Shown here: positions 22,612 through 33,230 of the stretch, piece by piece | Position numbering within the stretch: position 1 is the first letter of the stretch | How the letters are laid out: each line of letters starts with the position of its first letter | Origin: Shinisaurus crocodilurus | Taxonomy: Eukaryota > Chordata > Lepidosauria > Squamata > Shinisauridae | Direction of reading: 5' to 3' | Length of the DNA: 64,000 nt | NCBI GenBank assembly: GCA_021292165.1 | Contig: CM037877.1 | Coordinates: 164,940,242-165,004,241 of the forward strand | Position numbers and translations under genes: made by a program | The notes under the pieces: generated by a model | The model's input: the letters and a program-made list of their open reading frames with translations, nothing else | What the model was told of the DNA's origin: nothing | Databases searched by the model: none

Positions 22612-22705
22612 GTTGTGTGTGTGTGAGGAGGGTGGGCTTGTATATAGCATGGACCTGTGTGTGTGCGTGTGTGTTTGTGACAGAGAGAGAGAAAGAGAGA
22701 GCGAG
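22612..22705. repeat. interrupted (GT)n and (GA)n microsatellites
   Basis: Two GT runs (near 22612-22624 and 22658-22680) are followed by a GAGAGAGAAAGAGAGAGCGA purine tract. Confidence 0.85.
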
Positions 22706-23700
22706 ATGCACATTGAACTCCTCCCCCTTACCTGTGGGGTCTTGTCAGGATGGAATCCCTGTCAGGAGTGGAAGGCAGATTTTGTCCTTATTACAAAAGC
22801 ATCACCAAGTGCATCAATTTCCCCCCCGTCTTAGGAGTATATGGGAGAATACTGAGGGACGTCATTGGTTGCTAAATCTGCCCTCTGCCCCATTGATCCC
22901 AGTACTAGAGAAACAAGTTTGCTTCTGTCTTCAAGCTTTTCTAAAGGCATTTTCCTTACTCAGGGTTGTTTACGGGTTTTTAAGACAACGTTGTAACCCT
23001 CCAGTTTTGATTCTGTTTGTAAACAGCACTTTCTGGGAGTTTCTTTTAGAGTAGGGAAAATGGGGTATTATTTCTGATGGCAAAAGAAAGCAAGATTTCC
23101 TCTTGTGTTTTTGTGCCACTATACCACAGTGCCATCTAGAGGTTATGTAGCAGAAAAGCAGGAAAGGAAATGCTCCTCGAGTAGTGCTCAGATTTCAGTT
23201 CTGCGATGAAACCAAAAGTAGATGCAGCACATTAACAGCCTCGTGTAGAAAAGCCCTTCATCTATTTTCTGTCTTGCTTCTATCATTCCCCCTTAATCTG
23301 CATAATGGTCTGTTTCTTGGTCATGTGAGATGATGACATTAGAGAATGAAAGGCAACTTTGGGAAGTGTTTTTTCTTTGAGACCTCTACATGTGGAGGGG
23401 AGAGGGTGCTCCTGATGGCTGGCCCCACTCCTGCCTGCCTTGTGTCTTTTGCTTCTACCCCCTAGCCTTTGTGCATTGAGGCAAAGGTGAGATGAAGGCC
23501 AGAGTAGAATCAGGGATTCCACTGAAAAGCTGAGTTTTCAGAAGGATCTTAAAGAAGAGAAAGAGATGGTGCTGGTATTCTGGGAGGGCGTCTGTTGCAT
23601 ACATAAGTAGCAGTAAAGGGGGTTTGGTATATTTTGCACTGCTCATGTGCAATAGCAGCAGGAACAGATGTTTGCAATTCTGCAACTAAAACAGCATGAA
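22706..23700. other. no recognisable feature
   Basis: A 145-codon plus-strand frame (22617-23054) starts in the microsatellite and has no domain motif. I do not call it a gene. Confidence 0.35.
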
Positions 23701-23708
23701 AGGCATAA

Positions 23709-23948
23709 GAGAACCAGTGTGGTGTAGTGGTTAGAGTAGTGGACTAGGAATTAGGAGATCTGGGTTGTAGTCCCCACTCAGCCATGATGCTCACTGGGTG
23801 ACTTTGGGCCAGTCATGGGCTCTCAGCCTAACCTACCTCACAGGGCTGTTGTGAGGATAAAATGGAGAGGAGGAAGAGGACCATGTAAGCTGCCTTGGGT
23901 TCCTTGCAAGAGGGGAAAAGGTGGGATATACATGTAATAAATAAAATA
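23709..23948 (+). mobile_element. tRNA-derived SINE, Sauria-SINE-like (copy 3)
   Basis: The head GAACCAGTGTGGTGTAGTGG and TAGTCCCCACTCAGCCATGA, the body GTGACTTTGGGCCAGTCAT and the end CTGCCTTGGGTTCCTTGC with an ATAAATAAAATA tail are all present. It is full length. Confidence 0.85.
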
Positions 23949-24485
23949 AGAAGTGAAGCAGAACCATGCCACTCCACCCAATTGCCATTGGAAGCCCACC
24001 CAAGTCCACTCACTGTAAAGAAGAGTTCAGTGGGCCCAGCAAATCCAGAGCCACCCCAATGGCCCTCAGAACTGTCACCAGGGACCTACGTTGGTCCCTC
24101 TCCCACCTCTCACTGTACTATCAGAATGGCCTAGAGCCTCTAATGTGGCATAGCTAAAGTCAGTCCTGGCATGAAGGCTTGGGACCTTCCAAGAACTCCA
24201 CTCATTATAACTCACTGTTAGTACCAATCCAAAGAACATTTCCATGGAATTGGTCAACATGGCTGAAAAGCAAGCCATGACAAACATGCCTCCATTAACA
24301 TCAAGCCACTTCAGATTTGACTGTCTGTAAGATGCAGATATAATTTCCATGTACACACCAAAATGTACATCATTCTCTTTTCCTTGAAAACTGAATACAT
24401 GTGGTTTGGCCCTTTCCCCTTGGCACCTCTAAAATAAATGAAAGTGCACAGAGTTAAAAAAAAACTACAATTCACCAATACTTTA
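23949..24485. other. no recognisable feature
   Basis: No gene or repeat recognised; only short frames. Confidence 0.35.
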
Positions 24486-24489
24486 TCTT

Positions 24490-24556
24490 TAGAAGAAGAA
24501 GAAGAAGAAGAAGAAGAAGAAGAAGAAGAAGAAGAAGAAGAAGAAGAAGAAGAAGC
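24490..24556. repeat. (GAA)n microsatellite
   Basis: About 22 GAA triplets, ending in GCAGCAGCA. The poly-glutamate and poly-serine frames across it are artefacts. Pure GAA tracts of this kind can form triplex DNA. Confidence 0.95.
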
Positions 24557-25735
24557 AGCAGCAAACATTAATCAACACTTAAAATTCATCTTCATAGTCT
24601 GCTTTCTTTGGGGAAAAAATAAGAAGGTCTAGCTGCCCAGAATAAAAAAAAAGTTTCCATGTTAGTGAGGTTACTTTTGAGGACTCAGTGTTTTGTGCCC
24701 ATGGATGAAGGAGTAGAAGGCATTTCAGAGGCTAACTTCTCTCGCATAACACAAGTATGCTCAAAATAGTGGCAAAGTGTGTTTTATGAGGAAACGAGAG
24801 AGGGCCCAAAATGCCCTTTAATTTATTTTTATAATAAATACCATTAAATGAAAATTTGAAGCCATATATTTTTTATTTTTCTCTGCAAAGCTTCTAATGT
24901 AAAGAGAAAAAAAAGGAGCCATTTCATGAGATGGTTGAAATAAGCATACCCTAACAATGAAGTCACTATTTCATTGAAACCTGATCAACTTTCTTGGATA
25001 ATTTGGGATATTGTAACAATATTTTTCAAGACTGAAAAGAAAAAAGGAAAGGGAAAAACACCACAATCCAGGAGCCTATGTATGGAAGAAATGGAAAAAT
25101 GGTTACTGTGGCAACTCAAGCGGGACATGGAAAAGCTGTTCCTAAATATTCCTGACTCCACCTTTCACAAACTTTGGATGCATATACCGAGTATATATCC
25201 TTACTTGTATAGGTAGTATACAAACTACCTATATCAGATGGAACGCCATGTGAAAAAAATAAAAATAAAAACTGAATTATTTGGAACCAGAGATACAACA
25301 TGAGGAGTTAATAAAATAACTGTGGAGAAGTCTTCATGGAAAGTAGGGCGAAGGGTTCCCTGCTGTACCTTTTTAATGAAGTCTCATCCATTTGATGGCT
25401 CCTGGCCCCATTCTTCAACACTTCCACAAAAATGTCACATTCTTTATGGGGGGAAAGTGTGGAATGTGCCTTAACCACATCAAGTGCACCATTTTACAGT
25501 TCAAGTTCAATTAATTAAGCCTCTATTCTTCACGCATGGCTGGCCATCTCTCACTTACACACCCTTGGCATCGCTCGAAGGGGGCAAGCCAGTAAGCCAG
25601 TAAATAAATATATTAAGAAAGAAAAGGGCGCATTCTCAGTGCTTTTTAAATTTTATTTTATGTTAAAAAAAAACAAAAAACCCAACCGCAAACACAACAC
25701 TTTTGCAGTACATGCTAAAATTCCTGCAAAGAGGA
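24557..25735. other. repeat-poor AT-rich DNA
   Basis: Nothing recognised beyond short A runs. Confidence 0.35.
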
Positions 25736-25736
25736 T

Positions 25737-25798
25737 ATATATGTGTGTGTGTGTGTGTGTATGTATAACGGTATGTATATGTATATGTATGTATGTAT
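25737..25798. repeat. (TG)n/(TATG)n microsatellite
   Basis: A TG run merges into GTATGTATATGTATA repeats. Confidence 0.9.
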
Positions 25799-26042
25799 AA
25801 TATGGGTTTGCAAATTAGAATCAGCATTTTACTGTGTCCCAATCAGATGTGTTTTTGAGGGGTGGGGGATGAAAGGCTTTAATTAAAACAAAGGAAGAAA
25901 GGGCAACCTCTTTTATGCATGAAGAAATATTAGATTCAACATACTGAGGCTACAAAGAGGAAAGAGGTAGAGTGGAGAAGATGGGGATGGAAACTCTATG
26001 CAATGACTGTATTAATGAGGTGCATAAATATTTATGGGACAG

Positions 26043-26063
26043 GTGTGTGTGTGTGTGTGTGTA
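26043..26063. repeat. (GT)n microsatellite
   Basis: GT run of about 20 bp. Confidence 0.9.
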
Positions 26064-26194
26064 TGCATGCAGAACACATGTATGCACCCATATGCATATG
26101 TGTAAGGAATAAATAGAAAATTCACACTTAAGATGGGCTGTGTCCAATGTTAGTTGTACTTGCAGTAGACCCATTGAAATGAGTAGGACTTAAT

Positions 26195-27640
26195 TTTTAA
26201 AAAGAGATCCTGGGGTGATCCGGGAAATTACAGGCCAGTTCGCTTAATGTCTGTTCCAGGTAAATTGGTTGAAAGCATTATTAAAGTTAAAATTAGTAAG
26301 CATATAGAAGGACAAGCCCTGCTGAAAAAGAATCAACATGGCTTCCAAAGGGAAAGTCCTGTCTCACTAACCTTTTAGAGTTCTTTAAGAGTGTCAATAA
26401 ACATGTCGACAGGGGTGATCCAGTACACATTGTTTACATGGACTTTCAAAAGGGTTTTGACAAAGTCCCTCACCAAAGACTCCTGAGCAAACTTAGCAGT
26501 CATGGAATAAGAGGGGAGGTCCTCTTATGGATCAGTAACTTGTTAAAGAACAGAAAGCAGAGTGTAGGAATAAATGGTGAATTCTCCCAATGGAGATATG
26601 AAAACAGTGGGGTCCCACAGGGTTCTGTATTGGGACCAATGCTTTTTAACTTATTCATAAATGATCTGGAATTAGTAGCAAGCGGTGAAGTGGCCAAGTT
26701 TGCTGACAACACCTAGGGATGTCAGAGAAATCCACAATGGATTCAAATGAGTTCGTATTTCAATGAATCTGACCCATAGATTCTGCAGGGAGCCAGCTTT
26801 TCCCGAGTTGCATGGATTCTGTGTAGTTGAAGACTGTTTTTTCTACTTTCCATAATTTTACACAAATTTAGTCATAGAAAAATATGAAAAATGAAAAACG
26901 CCAACAAAAAATGCTCATTCCCCCGATAGTCTAAAGTGTGAAAATGCACATTTTGGTGGGATTTGTGTATTTTGGGGACATTTGTGCATTTTCAGAAGTG
27001 CAAATTTGCGGAAATACGGGTGAATGCATTTGCGAAAAGTCTGATTCCATCAATGAGTGGATGACAAAATGAAAGATGCCCAACAATCTACAGATCACAG
27101 ATGGAATGGATTTAACAAAGTCTGTACATTGTCACCTAAAAAGGATATTAAGTTAGAAAAACTGCAGAAAAGGGCAACTACAATGATCAAAGGGCTGGAG
27201 TAATTCCTCTATGAGGAAAGGTTAAAATATCTGGGATTGTTTAGCTTAGAAAAAAGGCAAGTAAGGGAAGACATGATAGAGGTGTACAAAATTATGCATG
27301 GTGTGGAGAAAGTGGACAAGGAGACACTTTTCTCCCTCTCCCATAATACTAGAACCCCAAGGGGTCATCCCATGAAGCTGATTGGTCGGAGATTAAGGAC
27401 AGATAAAAGTAAGTACTTCTTCACATAACACATAGTTAAACCATGGAATTCACTTCCACAAGATGTAGTGATGGCCATCAATTTGGATGGCTTTAGAAGG
27501 GGATTGGACAAATTCATGGAGGAGAAGGCTATCAACGGCTATTAGTCATGATGGCTATAAGCTGCTTCCAGTATCAGAGGCAATATGCCTGTGTACACTA
27601 GTTGCTGGTGGGAGGGTGCTGTTGCACTCATGTCCTGCTT
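26195..27640 (+). pseudogene. CR1/L3-like LINE, reverse transcriptase region split by a MITE
   Basis: Up to 26713 the translation holds RPVRLMSVPGKLVES, then motif A HIVYMDFQKGFDKVPH, motif B SGVPQGSVLGPMLFNLFIND and motif C as FADN. The second catalytic aspartate of motif C is changed to asparagine. A foldback MITE (26714-27130) follows. Coding then resumes near 27131 with KDIKLEKLQKRATTMIKG, then RGHPMKLIGRRLRTDKSKYF and VKPWNSLPQDVVMAINLDGF. Roughly 130 codons between motif C and this block are missing, so the interruption is more than a simple insertion. It is a frameshifted, dead Jockey-superfamily LINE. Its 3' UTR is cut at 27645 by the next foldback element. Confidence 0.85.
26714..27130. 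mobile_element. TAGGGATG-end foldback element, subfamily 1 (copy 2), inside LINE
   Basis: The start TAGGGATGTCAGAGAAATCC, the middle ACACAAATTTAGTCATAGAA, and the end near GGAATGGATTTAACAAAGTC align along their length with 15840-16296. The final CCTA is missing, consistent with a deletion at the right junction that also removed LINE sequence. Confidence 0.75.
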
Positions 27641-27645
27641 GCGGG

Positions 27646-28333
27646 TAGGGATGTCCCGAAATCTTGATCGGGGTGGAAGTAGAGGCAAACTTGCCCCCGC
27701 TCGACCCCCCTGAGCCCCACGGCACTTACCTTCTCCCTGGCTCGGCACATCTTCCCGCCCCGAAGAGGAGCCGGGGAGAGGAACTTCCGGGTCCCCGGCA
27801 CTGCAGATTTAGCGTAAATACCATAGAAAACCACCTTAAAACGGCCACACAGTAGGATCTTGCAGCGGCAGCAAGGCATGCTGCGGACTTCCGGGTTCCT
27901 GGAAGTGACGTGACGGGTCCCCGGCACTGTGTTTGCAACATAAATACCAGGGGAAACCAACTTAAAACGGCCGCGATTTGCTATTCGCAGCCATTTTAAG
28001 GTAGTTTACCCTGGTATTTACGTTAAAAATGCAGTGCCGGGGACCCATTGCGTCACTTCCGTGAACCCGATGCTGCATTTTTTACATAAATACCATGGTA
28101 AACTACTTTAAAACGTCCGCGAATAGTAAATCGCGGCCGTTTTAAGTTGGTTTCCCCTGGTATTTACGTTAAAAACGCAGCACTGGGGACCCAGAAGAAT
28201 CTTTCCCTGGCTCCTCTCGTGGGAGTTGTGCTGGGCCGGGGAAAGGCAAGTCGCGTGGAGCTCGGGGGGGGGGTAGTGGGGTGAGTTCGCCCCGCTTTTA
28301 CCACCCCCCCATCGAGTTCTGCACACATCCCTA
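27646..28333. mobile_element. GC-rich foldback element with TAGGGATG ends
   Basis: The ends are TAGGGATGTCCCGAAATC and GAGTTCTGCACACATCCCTA. Inside, a 38-bp segment at 27942-27979 is perfectly inverted at 28128-28165. A second pair (about 27998-28035 against 28070-28109, GGTAGTTTACCCTGGTA against TACCATGGTAAACTAC) lies nested between them. Outer parts carry CTCGACCCCCCTGAGC-type and GAGCTCGGGG-type complementary arms. It is noncoding. No target duplication could be matched. Confidence 0.75.
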
Positions 28334-28359
28334 CGAGTCAGTGGTTTCATGTAGATGCT

Positions 28360-30440
28360 AAATAACCACTGGCCTAAAGCTGTTAAGACCTTCCAGGGAG
28401 GATTTCTTCATGAGTGGTCTCACCACTACCCCTTTCAGATGGCCTGGTACCACTCCCTAATCACCTCCCTGGCCCAGCCAGCTGTTCCCTCCCTGCCAGT
28501 TTTTATAAGCCAAGCGGGGCAAGGATCCACTATGGAAGTGGTTTCTCTTAACCTGCCCAAGCACCTTGTCAATGTCCTCAAGCTGTACCAACTGAAATTC
28601 ATCCACAAAATAAAAGATGGACAAGAGTGTGCTCTGGATACCACACCTGATTCACCTACTATAACACTGGAGTCTAAGTCCTGGTGGATGCAAGAGATTT
28701 TATTTTGGAAGTGCGTTGCAAACATATCACAGCTGATATATCAGATCCATATCTGATGGCTCCTCTGCATCCTTAGGGCCAGCATGTAATATATCCTGAA
28801 CAACCCTGAAAAGCTCCACTGGGAGGCACATAGAGGATTCATTAGAGGCAGAGAGGTTGTTTCTTTCTGCCTTCACTGCCCCTGAATATACCTGTCCATA
28901 GGCATACACCATTGTTTGATTGTGTCCACTAGAAGTTTTTCTCCATTGGCACTCAAGCTGTCTCTTATTTTGTTTCATCGCTCTCAACTCTGGGATATAC
29001 CATGGAGTTGTATGAGCTCCACTCTGTAGAGGGTGCTCAGGAGCAATCATGTCAACTCACTGCCCAAGTCGTTTCTGCATTCCAGGGTTTTGACAGGAGA
29101 GCCAGTCATATCAGCCAGACTGCCCCCGCTATGAGCCCTTTGGAAACCATCTGAATCCATTAGCTTCTGGGGGCAGGCCATCTTAATAGGTCCCCACCTT
29201 TGCAGAAGGGAAATGCTGTAATAAGTCTAAACCTCAACAGGACATGATTGGACATGATGGCAAAAAGATTGATTCAAAATCTTCAGTTGACCATCTCCAT
29301 TCAGTGAACCTTTAGTTGACCATCTCATGGCCAGCTGAAAAGACCAAGTCTAGAGTGTGCCCTGCTACATGTGTTGGGCCAATGATATTCTGGGACAGTC
29401 CCATGTAGGGATGTGCGCAGATCTCGATTGGGGGTGTGGAAGCAGGGCTGAACTCACCCCACTCGACCCCACCGAGCTCCGCGCGACTTACCTGTCCCCG
29501 GCTCATCACAACTCCACAGAGAGGAGCTGGGGAAAGGAAGTTCCAGATCCCCAGCGCTGCTTTTTTTATGTAAATACCAGGGAAATCCACCTTAAAACTG
29601 CCACGAATAGCAAATCGCAGCCGTTTTACAGTGGTTGCCCCTGGTTTATACATTAAAAATGCAGCGCAGGGTGCCTGGCAGTGATGCGCCGGGCACCTGG
29701 AAGTCCACCGAGCACCTCACTGCCACAGCAAGACAGAACGTGCGGCGGGCGCGGTTGCCGAGTGCCGGACAAGACGGGTGCAGGTAAGTTCATACATCTC
29801 TAGTCCCTTGGTTGTCATGGAGGCCATAAAATCCTGACAAGTCCCAGACAAGTCACCCTCAGCATGAATGTTGATGACCCCCAGAACCAGCAGTCTGGGG
29901 GTCCTCAACATCTGAGACCACCCCCATCAGCTCAGGTAGGGAGACTGCAGGGCAGCAGGGTGGGTGGTACACCAGCTGAATCCCCAATCTGTCCCACTGG
30001 CCCAACTGATGTTGAACCACATACTCCAGTGGGCATAACGGGGAGAGACTATCTCCTCCCTGCTCGCCCACCCAAGTCTTGGTTATACATGCCAGATCGG
30101 CTGCCTCATGCACTATTAGATCATGGATGAGGGAGCTCTTATGATGCACCAATCTGGCATTTAAGAGCAGCAACAGGGAACCCAAAGGCAGGATGATAGG
30201 GCAAACAGCAAACCTCCAGAGGGGAGAAGGACTGGAGCACGGCACAGACATTAACTGTCTGGGCCACCTTACCCTTACCTGGCTAGCCCTCCTCTCAATG
30301 CCATACCTCCCCCTACCCATCACCACAGTAATTGGGGGCCCCAGGTTTCCCACATTGGCCCCATATCCTCTCTCCCAGGCACATGATCAGCAGAAGAAAG
30401 CCAATCCCCTGCCAAAAACTCTGAAATACAAATTAGCCAG
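28360..30440 (-). pseudogene. L2-like LINE ORF2 (endonuclease to pre-RT region), interrupted
   Basis: Minus-strand order, from the right: an endonuclease N-terminal part with LLLNARLVHHKSSLIHDLIV and ADLACITKTWVGEQGG (about 30090-30200), then VINIHAEGDLSG (about 29850). A foldback element follows at 29406-29802. The reading resumes with NIIGPTHVAGHTLDLVFSAG (about 29345-29400), then APEHPLQSGAHTTPWYIPEL and ELRAMKQNKRQLECQWRKTS (28.9-29.05 kb), then CPAWLIKTGREGTAGWAREV (about 28.5 kb). In the endonuclease the expected glutamate of the ETW motif is lysine. Frameshifts and stops are present. It is truncated before the polymerase motifs at 28360, where it meets the GC-rich foldback element. Confidence 0.85.
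29406..29802. mobile_element. GC-rich foldback element nested in L2-like LINE
   Basis: The termini are TAGGGATGTGCGCAG and TTCATACATCTCTA. The flanks GTCCCATG (29398-29405) and GTCCCTTG (29803-29810) match at 7 of 8 bases, giving an 8-bp target duplication as for hAT elements. The interior shares ACCTTAAAACTGCCACGAAT and TTTTACAGTGGTTGCCCCTG arms with the 27646-28333 element. Removing it restores L2 reading continuity. Confidence 0.8.
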
Positions 30441-30444
30441 GTGT

Positions 30445-32235
30445 TAGAGGGGTGGTCATGGTATTCCAGCCATAGTGTTTGGTGAAATTGCTTGTGGAAA
30501 ATATTGAGAGAATTAAATCACCTATATTTTGCATCCCCCCCAAAAGGTAAATTATGAGAATTAAAATTATATGTAAGTCTCCCCCCCCCCCCTTATGTTG
30601 TATCTTCCTTAGTTCTGGCTTGTATCTTTCTCGGCTGTTTTATCTTCCTTTTTTGGCTGAGAGCCACCTACTTCACAGTTCATGAGTGTCTGGGAGAAGC
30701 TTATTTTCTCTGTGCCTGGACCTTTTTGCTCCTCAATAAGGTGCATATGCATGCTGTATCTGCTTCTAGTAGCATATGCCTGTTTACTGTGCTGGCAAAA
30801 AGCAACCCTGCACTATGTTTTATGATGGTACATTACTAATAATAGATGTGGCACTTCCCCCTTTGCAAGCATGTGTTTCTGTGCGGTACAAAGCAGACGC
30901 CCCATGCAGAGAGAAAATAGCCCAAAACTGCAAAGCAAACCTGAGTCAGGATCCATGTAATTACTTGTCCTCTCTAACAAGTCTTCCACAAGGAAAGTGA
31001 TTAATGCTGGGGGGAAAAAGGAACACGAGCTATTTTAGTGGTTTGCTCCCATATAATTTTCAAACGCGCCCAAAATGATTAAGCTGATTTAATAAAGCAA
31101 CAATTCCTTTAGCGTAGCATATTTCCCCGTCTGAAGTAGTTCACTTCTTATTGCCTCTTCCTCTTTTCCTCCTCCTTAGAGGGGGGAGGGGGAGGAGAGA
31201 AAGAAAAACAGATTACTGTAAATTTTGGCAGGGAATTCAATTTGCATCATTTTCTTAGAAGTCACATGATTTGGATTTCCTCTTGTTTATGATAGATCGA
31301 AAATGCCTTCCAGATGTTTTTAATTATCAAAAGTTGCTTCTTCTTTTTTTTTAGGAAAGCAAAATCATCCTTAATAAATTTTCCTCTAGATATTTTTTTT
31401 TAAAAAATATATAAAATAGCCAATGAATTAGCATAGTGTGGCTGGCTCATCAAACTGCCACATACTTCTGAGTATGATAGCCTGATACGATAAGGTCAGG
31501 CATCTACTAAGGCAACCAAACTGGTCTCAGGCAAAGGAAACCGAATGAAAATGTACTTTCAGTTCCTGTTTCCAATTGAGATCATCATCATCAGCTATGC
31601 CCTGGGGCCAAGCCCACAGCACAGCTCTATTGGTCTAGGCTGCTTATACTTCCTATATAAACATAAACACCCTCAACTATATTGTTAAATTGGAAGGAGC
31701 AGCTTGTTGACACGGTGCATTCTAAAGTTTGGAGGCAGGATCTGAAAGAGAAAGAGAGGGATGGCATTTGACTGCTGCTCCACAGTGCTGACGCTGTGCT
31801 GCGCGAAGAGCTTCCCGTGCACAAATGTTGGACGTGTGCCAAGCTTGCTGTGCTAGGAGCTGGAAGGAAACACAGTAAAGCAAAAGGACATCTGATGAAT
31901 TTCCAAGATAATACATGTGGGGGCAAGACTGTGTGAGCATAAAGATACGTTTGGCAGGCACTGAAGGAGCTTGGCAATGGACAGTGGTTACGCACCTTTA
32001 AAAATCTACCCTGACTCAGCCCCTCTTATCAATGCAGGTAACTCTCTCTTGTTCATAATCAAGTGACAAAATAAACAGACTGCCTCTGTCATTAGCCTGT
32101 TATGTATATAGCGGTGGGAGGAGGGAGAAAAGGAGGACAGAACCAAAGGATGCTGACGTCGTAATGTTTGTGAGTGTTGTGTTTCCCGAACCATTTCGTT
32201 TCATTTTTGAATACTGTCAGCAAAGCCAGTACTGA
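30445..32235. other. repeat-poor DNA
   Basis: About 1.8 kb with no recognised repeat; a C run lies near 30580 and polypurine stretches near 31180-31205. A 122-codon minus frame (31627-31995) shows no domain. With the 19.7-22.6 kb block, this is the best place in the window to look for conserved noncoding sequence. Confidence 0.4.
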
Positions 32236-32237
32236 AC

Positions 32238-32330
32238 AACACAATCCTACGCATGTCTACTCTGAAGTAGGTCATGCTGAGTTCAATGGAAATAATTCCT
32301 AGATACATATGTCTAAGATTGCAGTGCCTA
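32238..32330. repeat. palindromic repeat of the CAATCCTA-CATGTCTACT type
   Basis: ACAATCCTACGCATGTCTAC at the left and ATGTCTAAGATTGCAGTG at the right are inverted halves around GAGTTCAATGGAAATAATTC. Related copies lie near 26128, 40603, 46735, 49235 and 57197. Confidence 0.6.
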
Positions 32331-32489
32331 AGAAGTGGATGGGAGAAGAAAATAATCTTTGTGTGCCTGTTCAATGAGTGGTAAGAATTTATTAGTAATT
32401 TGTTGATCTAGTTTTCTTTTCGAACTGTGTCCTGAAGAACCCTGGGGTTCTTCTGATATTTATGAAGTCTAAAATGATCCAAGTCATAG

Positions 32490-33222
32490 GGATGGGCAAA
32501 GCTGTCTGTTTCACTTTCTTGCACACTCAAATTTTTAATATCTCAAATTCTTTCCATGCAGAATATGAAGAAATTTGAATATATATATATATATATATAT
32601 ATAGGTAAAATATCAAAAACAAACTGAAGTGAAATTCTCATCCATCTGCACTATCCAAATTTAATAGGTACAGCTATGCCGAAACATGGAGAGGATCATG
32701 TTGTACCTACCTGCCACATAGCTTTGAAAATGAGGAGTCTGTCAGAAAAAAGAGGTGGCAACTCTAATTAAGCACTAACACAGTTGAATACATAGGGATT
32801 CAAACCCAGACTTTTAGGAACTAAGAACTCAGAGCCCCAGGCCTGGATGGATGAATATTTTATTTTAATTTATTATCTTTATATCCCACCTTTTTTCCTG
32901 CAAGGAACCCAAGGCGGCTTACATAACCTTCCTCCTCTTATTTTATCCTCACAACAACCTTGTGAGGTAGGTTAGGCTGAGACTCAGTGACTGGCCCAAA
33001 GTCACCCAGTGAGCTTGGTGGCCAAGTGGGGACCAGAACCTGGATCTCCCGAGTCCTAAGTCCAATACTCTAAGCCACTACACCACACTGGCTCTCTGTC
33101 AGTTTTAGTTTCACCCACATTTAATTTTTTTAATATCAAGTTGCTTTTGTCTCAAATTGGGAGAACTTAGCAAATTTCTGATCAAAACTGAACTGAACTG
33201 AAATTCTTACCTATCCCTAATC
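32490..33222 (+). mobile_element. foldback repeat X (copy 2), with SINE insertion, joined to LINE
   Basis: It begins ATAGGGATGGGCAAAGCTG and ends GAAATTCTTACCTATCCCTA. A (TA)n tract sits at 32578-32601. The middle part (GAGTCTGTCAGAAAAAAGAG, GACTTTTAGGAACTAAGAAC) matches copies at 19.2-19.7 and 34.97-35.3 kb. A SINE occupies about 32855-33096. Confidence 0.65.
32855..33096 (-). mobile_element. tRNA-derived SINE, Sauria-SINE-like (copy 4), inside repeat X
   Basis: Reverse orientation: TTCCTGCAAGGAACCCAAGG near the tail, GAACCTGGATCTCCCGAGTC and ACACCACACTGGCTCTC at the head. Repeat X resumes directly after it with TGTCAGTTTTAGTTTC, which in the other two X copies directly follows the CCTGGATGGA motif. 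Confidence 0.85.
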
Positions 33223-33230
33223 TTAAATCT

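Noticed and set aside
24438..24632. Acidic poly-glutamate protein
   Set aside because: It is a translated GAA microsatellite.
26438..26716. Reverse transcriptase as a domesticated or defence-type RT
   Set aside because: The motif order and the downstream C-terminal block identify an ordinary CR1/L3-like LINE, with a changed catalytic aspartate and an inserted MITE.
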